Positions 6,200-12,930 of a stretch of 19,548 nt of DNA are shown here, one piece after another. The position numbers and the translations under genes are program-made. This DNA is from an uncultured Oscillospiraceae bacterium (GTDB lineage Bacteria > Bacillota > Clostridia > Oscillospirales > Oscillospiraceae), in assembly GCA_934572365.1 (NCBI GenBank), contig CAKTKX010000006.1, positions 1 to 19,548 of the forward strand. Reading direction: 5' to 3'. Numbering within the stretch: position 1 is the stretch's first letter; each line of letters starts with the position of its first letter. The notes beneath the pieces were generated by a model, which saw nothing but the letters and a program-made list of their open reading frames with translations, did not search any database and was not told the DNA's origin.

Positions 6200-6864
6200 T
6201 GGGCTGGTGGATCGCGCTGGGCGTGATACTCCTTCTGGGAATTCTGCCCTTGGGCGTCAGCGCCCGGTACAGCGGGGAGGGCGCGCTGCTGCGCGTTATT
6301 GCAGGCCCCGTCCGGCTGACCCTGTTCCCCCGGAAAAAGAAGGAAAAAAAGCCGAAGTCTGCGAAACAGGCGGCGGAACAGCCCAAAAAACAGGAAGAAC
6401 CCCTTCCAAATCCGCCCCAGCCCCCCAAACAGGAGCCTTCGGCGGATGCGAAAGAAAAAGGCGGCAGTTTGCTGGACTTTTTGCCGCTGGTGAAGGTTGC
6501 GCTGAACTTTCTGGGAGATTTCCGGCGGAAGCTGCGGGTGAACCGCCTGGAGCTGAAGCTGATATTGGCGGGGGGCGACCCCTGCGACCTTGCGGTCAAC
6601 TACGGAAAAGCCTGGGCGGCGGTGGGCAATCTGATGCCCCAGCTGGAACGGCTGTTTGTGATAAAAAAACGGGATGTGGAGGTCGAATGCGACTTTACCG
6701 CGTCCGAAACACTGGTCATTGCGCGGCTGGATCTGACCGTTACCCTGGGAAGACTTCTGGGTCTTGCCATCGTGTACGGCATCCGGGCGCTGAAAGAATT
6801 TCTAACACTTCAGAAAAAACGAAAAGGCGGTGCTACCCATGAGCCAGATTCCCAATATGCTTGA
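6199..6864 (+). CDS. DUF2953 domain-containing protein
   Basis: A 221-residue protein of unknown biochemical role. Residues 3-22 form a membrane anchor (WWIALGVILLLGILPLGV). Residues 44-87 are a low-complexity linker rich in Lys, Pro, Gln and Glu. The remaining part (about 88-205) has the DUF2953 pattern, with LELKLILAGGDPCDLAVNYG and the beta-rich VEVECDFTASETLVIARLDLTVTL. In Bacillus the DUF2953 protein YtfI is encoded beside YtfJ (GerW); the same pairing here supports both assignments and suggests a role connected with sporulation. The gene overlaps scpB by 1 nt and gerW by 26 nt. Confidence 0.82.
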   Translation: MGWWIALGVILLLGILPLGVSARYSGEGALLRVIAGPVRLTLFPRKKKEKKPKSAKQAAEQPKKQEEPLPNPPQPPKQEPSADAKEKGGSLLDFLPLVKVALNFLGDFRRKLRVNRLELKLILAGGDPCDLAVNYGKAWAAVGNLMPQLERLFVIKKRDVEVECDFTASETLVIARLDLTVTLGRLLGLAIVYGIRALKEFLTLQKKRKGGATHEPDSQYA

Positions 6865-7216
6865 AAGTACCATTCAGAAGATTCGTGAGATGGTGGACGT
6901 GAATTCCGTCATCGGCGAACCCATCTCCACGCCCGACGGCGTGACGATCATCCCCGTGTCCAAGGTCAGCGTCGGCTTTGGCGGCGGCGGTTCCGACTTC
7001 ACCAAGAAGACGGCGGCCGGTGACAATCCCTTTGGCGGCGGCGTGGGCGGCGGCGTCAAGGTGACGCCCATCTGCTTCCTCATTGTCAAGGATGGCAACG
7101 TGCGCATGATGCCCGTGGCGGAGCCTGCCAGTTCCACCGCAGACCGCATTGTGGAAATGGTGCCGGACACGCTGGACAAGCTCACCGCCTATCTTGACGC
7201 CAAGAAGAAAGACTGA
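6839..7216 (+). CDS. gerW: GerW (YtfJ) family sporulation protein
   Basis: GerW is a forespore-expressed protein needed for proper germination in Bacillus subtilis, where it is reported to affect the spore's response to L-alanine. The 125-residue product shows the family pattern: MLESTIQKIREMVDVNSVIG (7-26), TPDGVTIIPVSKVSVGFGGGG (31-51), a second Gly run GGGVGGGVKVTP (66-77), and ICFLIVKDGNVRM. There is no signal peptide. The ATG at 6839 is preferred to an in-frame GTG at 6830, because AAGGCGG at 6824-6830 then stands at normal spacing. The start is buried in the end of the DUF2953 gene. Confidence 0.93.
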   Translation: MSQIPNMLESTIQKIREMVDVNSVIGEPISTPDGVTIIPVSKVSVGFGGGGSDFTKKTAAGDNPFGGGVGGGVKVTPICFLIVKDGNVRMMPVAEPASSTADRIVEMVPDTLDKLTAYLDAKKKD

Positions 7217-7236
7217 TCTGCGCGGTAACCCGTGAC

Positions 7237-7265
7237 GCATAGTTTCCATCAAATGGGACACAATA
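7237..7265 (+). promoter_or_regulatory. Candidate forespore (sigma-G/sigma-F-like) promoter before the carboxypeptidase gene
   Basis: GCATA (7237-7241) matches the sigma-G -35 pattern GHATR fully, and CACAATA (7259-7265) matches the -10 pattern CATWMTA in 6 of 7 positions, at a 17-nt spacing. The expected start lies about 10 nt before the ATG. No sigma-A promoter is visible in this 66-nt gap. ACCCGTG (7228-7234) and CACGGGT (7268-7274) form an inverted repeat around it and include part of the ribosome binding site. Confidence 0.35.
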
Positions 7266-7282
7266 GCCACGGGTGAGAAGAA

Positions 7283-8395
7283 ATGAGACGAATTTTCGCC
7301 GGGACGGCGGCTGCATTGCTGGCCGCCGTCCTGTTTTTGCCTGTGAGGGCGGATGCCGTGTCCGCCCGGCGGGCGTATGCGGTGGACGCCGTCAGCGGCC
7401 GGGTGCTTTATGAGAAAAATCCCACGGAGCGCAGTCTGATTGCCAGCACCACCAAAATCATGACGGCGCTGATCGTTTGCGAGCAGTGCAACGTCCTGGA
7501 CAGAATGCGTATCCCCAAGGAAGCGGTGGGCATCGAGGGTTCCTCCATGTATCTGAAAGAGGGGGAGGTGCTTACCTTGCAGGAGCTGCTTTACGGGCTG
7601 ATGTTGTCCTCCGGTAACGACGCCGCCGTGGCGCTGGCCATTTACTGCGGCGGCACCGTGGAGGGGTTCGCGGCGCTGATGAACGACAAGGCGCGCAGTC
7701 TCGGCCTGACCGGCACGCACTTTGAAAATCCCAACGGCCTGGACAGCCCCGGCCATTACTCCACGGCGAGGGATCTGGGGACTTTGGCGGCCTACGCCAT
7801 GGAAAATCCCATTTTTTACAAGACCGTTTCCGCCAAAAACGTCAAGGTGGGGGAGCGGTATCTGACCAACCACAATAAGCTTCTGTGGCGGGTGGCAGGC
7901 GCCGACGGGGTGAAAACCGGCTTTACCAAGGCCGCCGGCCGGATCCTGGTGTCCAGCGCTACGAGAGACGGGCGGCGTGTCATCGCCGTGACCATCGACG
8001 ACCCCGGCGACTGGGCTGACCATGCCGCGCTGATGGAGGAGGGCTTCTCCCGGTACGCCATTCAGCGTGTCGTGAATCAGGGCGACCGGGTGGGAACCCT
8101 GGAGGTCGTGGGCGGCGAGGAACGGCGGGTGGAGGTGCTGGCGGCAGAGGATTTTGACTATCCCGTTGCGCCGGAGGAACACCCCTGCCTGGCGCTGCCC
8201 GGCCCGGGGTTTGTCTATGCCCCGGCAGTGGAAGGGGCGGACGCGGGGGTCGTGTATGTGCTGATAGAGGGCAAGGCCGTGGGAAAGGTCCCTACCGTCT
8301 ACGGCGCGACCATCGAGCAGACCCAGCCGGAGGAAAAGAGCTTCTGGCAGAAACTCTTTCACAGAGGGAGCGGCAATTCAGCCGCTCCCGGATGA
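7283..8395 (+). CDS. D-alanyl-D-alanine carboxypeptidase, PBP5/6 family (DacF/DacB type)
   Basis: A serine-type carboxypeptidase that trims the terminal D-Ala from peptidoglycan stem peptides outside the membrane. The 370-residue precursor has a signal peptide (about 1-25, hydrophobic core AAALLAAVLFLP, likely cut near ADA). The three active-site motifs are intact: S55-TT-K58, S110-G-N112 and K211-T-G213. The C-terminal beta domain (about 265-340) ends with a short amphipathic Lys/Phe-rich stretch FWQKLFHRG. The setting with gerW, scpAB and rluB recalls the Bacillus scpB-dacB-rluB region, where dacB is the spore cortex enzyme; together with the sigma-G-like upstream sequence this hints at a sporulation role, but vegetative DacA-like activity is possible. 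The stop overlaps an ATG 24 nt upstream of the true rluB start. Confidence 0.92.
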   Translation: MRRIFAGTAAALLAAVLFLPVRADAVSARRAYAVDAVSGRVLYEKNPTERSLIASTTKIMTALIVCEQCNVLDRMRIPKEAVGIEGSSMYLKEGEVLTLQELLYGLMLSSGNDAAVALAIYCGGTVEGFAALMNDKARSLGLTGTHFENPNGLDSPGHYSTARDLGTLAAYAMENPIFYKTVSAKNVKVGERYLTNHNKLLWRVAGADGVKTGFTKAAGRILVSSATRDGRRVIAVTIDDPGDWADHAALMEEGFSRYAIQRVVNQGDRVGTLEVVGGEERRVEVLAAEDFDYPVAPEEHPCLALPGPGFVYAPAVEGADAGVVYVLIEGKAVGKVPTVYGATIEQTQPEEKSFWQKLFHRGSGNSAAPG

Positions 8396-8415
8396 CCATG
8401 CGGGGAGGAAGAACC

Positions 8416-9144
8416 ATGAAAGAACGTTTGCAGAAAATACTCTCCGCCCGGGGCATGGCCTCCCGGCGGAAGGCGGAGGAGCTGATCCGGGCGGGGCAGG
8501 TGAGCGTCAACGGCGTCCCCGCTTCTCTGGGGGACAGCGCCGACCCGGAAACCGACGATATCCGGGTGGCGGGGCAGCCTTTGGCCGCCCGGGAAAGGAA
8601 CGTGTACATCTTACTCAATAAGCCCCGGGGCTACGTTACCACCTTGTCTGACGAAAAGGGACGGCCGGACGTGGCCGGGCTTGTGGCGGACTGCGGCGCG
8701 CGGGTGTATCCCGTCGGGCGGCTGGACATGGATTCCGAAGGGCTTCTGCTTCTGACCAATGACGGCGCGTTCGCCAACACCTTGATGCACCCCAAGCATG
8801 AGGTGGAGAAGACCTATGACGTCTGGGTCACCGGCTACGCGCCCGGCGGGGAGCGCCGCCTGGCGAAGCCCATCACGCTGGACGGCTACACCATCCGCCC
8901 GCCCAAGGTGAAGCTCCTGAAAGCGGAGGGGCAGTCGGCAAAGTTCCGTGTGACCATCCATGAAGGCCGCAACCGTCAGGTGCGGCGGATGTGCGACGCC
9001 GCCGGAATGCACTGCACCCGGCTGCGCCGCATTCAGGAGGGAAATCTCCGTTTGGGAGACCTCCCGGTGGGGAAGTGGCGGTATTTAACGGAGGCAGAGG
9101 TTGCAGAACTGGTACAGACACCGGTAATTTCCGACCCTGTGTGA
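8416..9144 (+). CDS. rluB: Pseudouridine synthase, RluB/RsuA family
   Basis: This enzyme isomerises a uridine in rRNA to pseudouridine, most likely position 2605 of 23S rRNA by analogy with RluB. The 242-residue protein has an N-terminal S4 RNA-binding domain (RLQKILSARGMASRRKAEELI, then GQVSVNGVPA) and a catalytic domain: ILLNKPRGYVTT, then GRLDMDSEGLLLLTND with the catalytic Asp D104, and the signature EGRNRQVRRMCDAAGM. The ATG at 8416 is preferred to in-frame ATGs at 8392 and 8398, since GGAGGA lies 6 nt before it and the product then begins directly with the S4 domain. RluB rather than RsuA is favoured by its place beside scpAB. Confidence 0.93.
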   Translation: MKERLQKILSARGMASRRKAEELIRAGQVSVNGVPASLGDSADPETDDIRVAGQPLAARERNVYILLNKPRGYVTTLSDEKGRPDVAGLVADCGARVYPVGRLDMDSEGLLLLTNDGAFANTLMHPKHEVEKTYDVWVTGYAPGGERRLAKPITLDGYTIRPPKVKLLKAEGQSAKFRVTIHEGRNRQVRRMCDAAGMHCTRLRRIQEGNLRLGDLPVGKWRYLTEAEVAELVQTPVISDPV

Positions 9145-9173
9145 AATATTCCTGCATTTTTTACGGTTGTCTC

Positions 9174-9202
9174 TTGCAAAATGCCTTCGATTTTGCTAGT
9201 AT
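9174..9202 (+). promoter_or_regulatory. Possible internal promoter before the RpiR-type gene
   Basis: TTGCAA (9174-9179), 17 nt, TAGTAT (9197-9202); the sequence GTATACTATAAG nearby gives other -10 choices. The gap of 144 nt after rluB, much longer than other gaps in this gene run, supports a new transcription start. Confidence 0.45.
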
Positions 9203-9288
9203 ACTATAAGGCGGCTTTTCGGCAGAAACGGGCGATTGCCTGACCGATGGCCATAAAAAACGATACAGCGCCGCGCAAGGAGGCAGCT

Positions 9289-10155
9289 ATGAGTTACGAT
9301 ATATTGTCCACTCTGCGGGAGAAGGAACCCACCTTTTCCAAGGGGCAGAAGCGGATCGCACGTTACATTACGGAGGACTACGACAAGGCCGCATTTATGA
9401 CGGCCAACCGCCTAGGAAAAACGGTGGGTGTATCTGAGTCCACGGTGGTTCGGTTCGCCGTTGACTTGGGGTTTGACGGCTACCCCAGTATGCAGAAGGC
9501 CATGCAGGAAATGGTGCTCAACCGCCTGACCTCCGTGCAGCGTATTGAGGTTGCCAACGACCGTCTGGGCGATCAGGATGTGGTTTCCACAGTGCTCCGT
9601 TCTGACATGGAAAAAATCCGCCAGACGGAGGAAATGGTGAGCCGGGAGGAGTTTTCCGCCGCCGTGAACGCCATTCTGAAGGCCAAACGGGTGTACATTC
9701 TGGGCGTCCGTTCCGTGGAGCCGCTGGCGAATTTCCTGGGGTACTACTTAAATTATATGTTCAACAATGTCCACGTGGTTTCCGGGTTTGGGGCGGGGGA
9801 GATGTTTGAGAAGATCGTCAGCGTAAACAGCAGCGACGCGGTCATTGCCTTCTCCTTCCCCCGGTATTCCTCTACCACGACCAAGGGCGCAAAGTATTGC
9901 CGTTCCGCCGGTGCGACGGTCATCGGCATTACGGACAGCAAGCTGTCCCCCCTGGGCAGCAACTGCGACCATGTGCTGATCGCCAAAAGCGACATGGTCA
10001 GCCTGGTGGACTCCCTTGTGGCGCCGCTGAGCATTGTCAATGCTCTGATTGTCGCCGTCGCTGCCCAAAAGGAGAAGGAACTGTCCAAAACCTTTGCCAA
10101 TCTGGAGCGAATTTGGGAAGAATACGATGTGTATGAGAAGCGGGTGGACGGCTGA
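9289..10155 (+). CDS. MurR/RpiR-family transcriptional regulator with SIS domain
   Basis: The 288-residue protein has an N-terminal helix-turn-helix of the RpiR type (about 1-77; EPTFSKGQKRIARYI, then the recognition region VGVSESTVVRFAVDLGFDGYPSMQ) and a C-terminal SIS domain (about 123-255) that binds phosphosugars: RVYILGVRSVEPLA and the Ser/Thr cluster FPRYSSTTTKG. Such regulators sense sugar phosphates, often N-acetylmuramic acid 6-phosphate or related compounds, and control sugar or cell-wall recycling genes. The ATG at 9289 follows AAGGAGG at 5-nt spacing and removes a poorly conserved 14-residue extension. No sugar catabolic gene is nearby; it overlaps the flavoprotein gene by one base (TGATG), so its target is unclear. 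Confidence 0.92.
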   Translation: MSYDILSTLREKEPTFSKGQKRIARYITEDYDKAAFMTANRLGKTVGVSESTVVRFAVDLGFDGYPSMQKAMQEMVLNRLTSVQRIEVANDRLGDQDVVSTVLRSDMEKIRQTEEMVSREEFSAAVNAILKAKRVYILGVRSVEPLANFLGYYLNYMFNNVHVVSGFGAGEMFEKIVSVNSSDAVIAFSFPRYSSTTTKGAKYCRSAGATVIGITDSKLSPLGSNCDHVLIAKSDMVSLVDSLVAPLSIVNALIVAVAAQKEKELSKTFANLERIWEEYDVYEKRVDG

Positions 10156-11393
10156 TGGGCTATGACGGGATCGTGATCGGCGGCGGCGCGGCGGGCATGT
10201 TTGCGGCCATTACGGCGGCCAAACGGGGGCAGAAGGTGCTGCTTCTGGAAAAAAACGACCGTCTGGGCAGAAAGCTTCTGATCACCGGCAAGGGCCGTTG
10301 CAACGTGACCAATAACTGCGCTTCCCAGGAGGTTTTGCAGAACGTCCCCCGGAACGGGCGGTTTCTCTACAGCGTCATGACGGCCTTCCCGCCGGAAAAG
10401 ACGATGGCCTTTTTTGAGGAGCGTGGATGCCGCCTGAAAACCGAGCGGGGAAACCGGGTTTTCCCGGTGACGGACAAATCCCAGTCCATTCTGGACTGCC
10501 TGCAATCGGAGCTGCACAGGCAGAAAATCGCCGTAAAAACCGCCCGGGTCAAGGAAATTCTCACCCGGGACGGGCGTGCTGCCGGGGTGAGAACCCAAAA
10601 TGAAGAAATCGCCGCAAATTGGGTGATCCTTGCTACCGGGGGCGCTTCCTATCCGGCCACCGGTTCCACCGGCGACGGCTACGGCATTGCCGCCGCTCTG
10701 GGGCATACGGTCACCTCCCCGGAGGGAAGCCTGGTGCCGCTGGAAACGGCGGGGAACGACTGCCAGGAAATGCAGGGGCTGAGCCTGCGGAACGTGGGCG
10801 TCAAGCTGATGAACGCCAAGGGAAAGGTGCTGTACAAGGACTTTGGCGAGCTGCTGTTTACCCATTTCGGCGTCTCCGGTCCCACGGTGCTGTCAGCGAG
10901 CTGCCACTTAAAAGGGGAGGGCTGCTGCCTGGTGCTGGACTTGAAGCCCGCCCTGGAGAGTGAAAAGCTGGAAGCCCGCATTCTGCGGGATTTGGAGCAG
11001 TATCAGAACCGGAGCATGGAAAATGCTCTGGTGGATTTGCTGCCCCGGAGCATGATTCCCGTGGTGCTGCGCAGGCTGGACATCGCCCCGGACATGCAGG
11101 CCAATTCCCTGACGAAGCAGAAGCGCCGCGCTCTGGTGGAGCTGCTGAAAGCCTTCCCCATAGACATCACCGGCAAGCGCCCCATGTCCGAGGCGATCAT
11201 CACCAGCGGCGGCGTGAAGGTATCGGAAATCGACCCCAAAACCATGGAGTCCAAGCTCGTGACCGGCCTGTATTTTGCCGGGGAGGTCATCGACTGCGAC
11301 GCCTACACCGGCGGCTTCAACCTGCAAATCGCCTGGGCAACGGCCTACGCCGCAGGAATGGCGGCAGCAGAGAAAAAGGAGGAAACGCTATGA
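10155..11393 (+). CDS. BaiN/RdsA-like (HI0933) NAD(P)/FAD-dependent oxidoreductase
   Basis: A 412-residue flavoprotein. The Rossmann dinucleotide motif VIGGGAAGM lies at 7-15, the family signature LEKNDRLGRKLLITGKGRCNVTN at about 31-53, and a C-terminal FAD-contact motif YFAGEVIDCDAYTGGFNLQIAWATAYAAG near 375-405. Length is typical. Some homologues are linked to bile-acid dehydroxylation (BaiN) or called aminoacetone oxidase-like, but the substrate of most members is unknown, and no bai genes are present here, so no bile-acid role is claimed. In Clostridia this gene often lies in the scpAB-rluB neighbourhood. It is coupled to the RpiR gene upstream (1-nt overlap) and the peptidase downstream (ATGA). 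Confidence 0.92.
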   Translation: MGYDGIVIGGGAAGMFAAITAAKRGQKVLLLEKNDRLGRKLLITGKGRCNVTNNCASQEVLQNVPRNGRFLYSVMTAFPPEKTMAFFEERGCRLKTERGNRVFPVTDKSQSILDCLQSELHRQKIAVKTARVKEILTRDGRAAGVRTQNEEIAANWVILATGGASYPATGSTGDGYGIAAALGHTVTSPEGSLVPLETAGNDCQEMQGLSLRNVGVKLMNAKGKVLYKDFGELLFTHFGVSGPTVLSASCHLKGEGCCLVLDLKPALESEKLEARILRDLEQYQNRSMENALVDLLPRSMIPVVLRRLDIAPDMQANSLTKQKRRALVELLKAFPIDITGKRPMSEAIITSGGVKVSEIDPKTMESKLVTGLYFAGEVIDCDAYTGGFNLQIAWATAYAAGMAAAEKKEETL

Positions 11394-12616
11394 ATGCGGA
11401 ACAGATTATGAAGATTTTTGCGGATACGGCTTATATCCGCACCGGCGGAAGCCCGGAGGAATTGCGCACGGCGCAGTATTTGCAGGACAAGGTTGCCGGG
11501 TTTGGACTGAAAGCTGAGATCGTACCCTTTGATGTGCCGATGTCTACGATGCAGGAGGCGGTTTTTCAGGCGGATGGCGTGGAGGTGACCTGCAAGGGCT
11601 ATCTGTGCGCCGGAAGCGGAGAGGTGGAAGCGCCGTTCTATTACTTGCGGGATTCCAGCTCCTATGCACTGAGCCGGTGCCGGGGGAAAATCGTGATGAT
11701 CGACGGCTATCTGAGCTACTGGATGTATCACGATCTGCTGGAAAACGGCGCGGTGGGCTTCGTCACCTATGACGGAAGCGTCAACTACGCCGACCGGGAC
11801 ATTGACCAGCGGGAGCTGCGCGCCTATGTCCACAACGGAAACCGGATTCCCGGCGTAAATATCAATGCCAAAGATGCGGTGGAGCTGATTCGCAAGGACG
11901 TGTCCACGGCGAAAATCACGCTGAAGCAGGAGGAGTATACCGGCCAGTCTCACGACGTCGTCCTGGACATGCCAGGAGAGGTGGACGAGTATATCGCCTT
12001 CACCGCCCACTATGACTCCACGCCCCTGTCCCAGGGCGCTTACGACAATATGTCCGGCTCCGTAGGACTGCTGGGCATTGCGGAGTATTTCGCGACGCAT
12101 CCCCACCGCTACAGCCTGCGCTTCATCTGGTGTGGCAGCGAGGAACGGGGACTGCTTGGCTCCAAGGCCTACTGCGCTGACGAGGAAACGCTCAAAAACT
12201 GCGTGCTGAACATCAATCTGGACATGATCGGCTGCATCATGGGCAAATTTATCTCCTGCGTCACCGGCGAGGAAAGGCTGTGCCACTATATTTCCTACCT
12301 GGGCGACGAGCTTGGCTTCCCGGTGGAGGTGAAGCAGGACGTGTATTCCAGCGACTCCACGCCCTTTGCCGACAAGGGCGTCCCGGCGGTGTCCTTTGCC
12401 CGTATCGCGTCCCATCAGACGGGTACCATTCACAACCGCTATGACACCATGGCGCTGATGAAGGGCGAGCAGATGGCGGCGGATACGGCGTTCCTCATCG
12501 CCTTCGCGGAGCGTATGGCGAATGCCGTCCGGTGTCCCGTTGCCCGGGAAATGCCGGAGAACATGAAGGAAAAGCTGGACATTTATCTTTGCCGGAAACG
12601 TGCGCCGAAGCAGTAA
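11390..12616 (+). CDS. M28-family zinc aminopeptidase with PA-like insert
   Basis: A 408-residue metallopeptidase, probably an aminopeptidase acting on cytoplasmic peptides, since there is no signal peptide. The M28 zinc ligands and catalytic residues can be followed: H207-x-D209 in AHYDSTP, D219 in AYDNMSG, E251-E252 in CGSEERGLLGSKA, D278 in NLDMIG and H348 in GTIHNRYDT. A PA-like domain (about 96-170, GKIVMIDGYLSY to GVNINAKDAVELI) is inserted before the catalytic core, as in many M28 enzymes. It starts at 11390 after AAGGAGG and overlaps the flavoprotein stop by 4 nt. It is the last gene of the long run; a hairpin follows. Confidence 0.93.
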   Translation: MNAEQIMKIFADTAYIRTGGSPEELRTAQYLQDKVAGFGLKAEIVPFDVPMSTMQEAVFQADGVEVTCKGYLCAGSGEVEAPFYYLRDSSSYALSRCRGKIVMIDGYLSYWMYHDLLENGAVGFVTYDGSVNYADRDIDQRELRAYVHNGNRIPGVNINAKDAVELIRKDVSTAKITLKQEEYTGQSHDVVLDMPGEVDEYIAFTAHYDSTPLSQGAYDNMSGSVGLLGIAEYFATHPHRYSLRFIWCGSEERGLLGSKAYCADEETLKNCVLNINLDMIGCIMGKFISCVTGEERLCHYISYLGDELGFPVEVKQDVYSSDSTPFADKGVPAVSFARIASHQTGTIHNRYDTMALMKGEQMAADTAFLIAFAERMANAVRCPVAREMPENMKEKLDIYLCRKRAPKQ

Positions 12617-12644
12617 AAACAACCAAAAACAGAATCTTAGCAAC

Positions 12645-12678
12645 AAGGAGCTTCCCTGATTTTTCGGGGAAGCTCCTT
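12645..12678. terminator. 12-bp hairpin after the M28 peptidase gene
   Basis: AAGGAGCTTCCC (12645-12656) pairs with GGGAAGCTCCTT (12667-12678). The loop is 10 nt and the 3' tail is A-rich (AAAAATTC) rather than U-rich, so it is only a probable transcript end. In the rest of 12617-12930 I see the promoter at 12848-12875, a short leader hairpin (CCGGC-TTT-GCCGG, 12893-12905), and nothing else that I can support. Confidence 0.5.
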
Positions 12679-12847
12679 AAAAATTCATGTATATTCCGGC
12701 GCGGTGGAAGCGGCTGTTCATAGATACGTTTCCCAACCGGGTGAAAATTCAAAGGAATTGCCCTATAAAACGCCGGGAAAAGCGGGTATTTGTCAAAACG
12801 ACGAAAACAGGACATAATTTGTTCACAAGTTTGTGTTGTCTTCTGTA

Positions 12848-12875
12848 TTGTATTATTTTTGTAAAATGTTACAAT
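12848..12875 (+). promoter_or_regulatory. Promoter of the NCS2 permease gene
   Basis: TTGTAT (12848-12853), a 16-nt spacer and TACAAT (12870-12875), with an extended -10 TG at 12867-12868. The predicted leader is under 50 nt, too short for a purine riboswitch. Confidence 0.7.
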
Positions 12876-12930
12876 GGAACTGTACTTTTCCACCGGCTTT
12901 GCCGGAAAACTAAAAAGAAAGGTCGATACT

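Noticed and set aside
6833..8362. A 509-codon open frame on the minus strand
   Set aside because: It lies antisense to gerW and the carboxypeptidase gene, both with intact family motifs, spans two genes, and its product is His/Gly/Arg-rich low complexity, as expected of an antisense frame in GC-rich DNA.
8366..8389. Terminator between the carboxypeptidase and rluB genes
   Set aside because: A 9-bp hairpin (GGGAGCGGC/GCCGCTCCC) exists, but it lies within the coding end of the first gene and no T-run follows; probably harmless or a minor mRNA structure.
10155..11393. Bile-acid 7-dehydroxylation gene baiN
   Set aside because: The family resemblance is real, but no other bai gene is nearby and the cluster context is housekeeping, so a bile-acid role is not supported.
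12876..12930. Purine riboswitch in the permease leader
   Set aside because: The predicted leader is about 50 nt with only a 5-bp hairpin; the conserved purine-aptamer junction sequence is not present there or just upstream.
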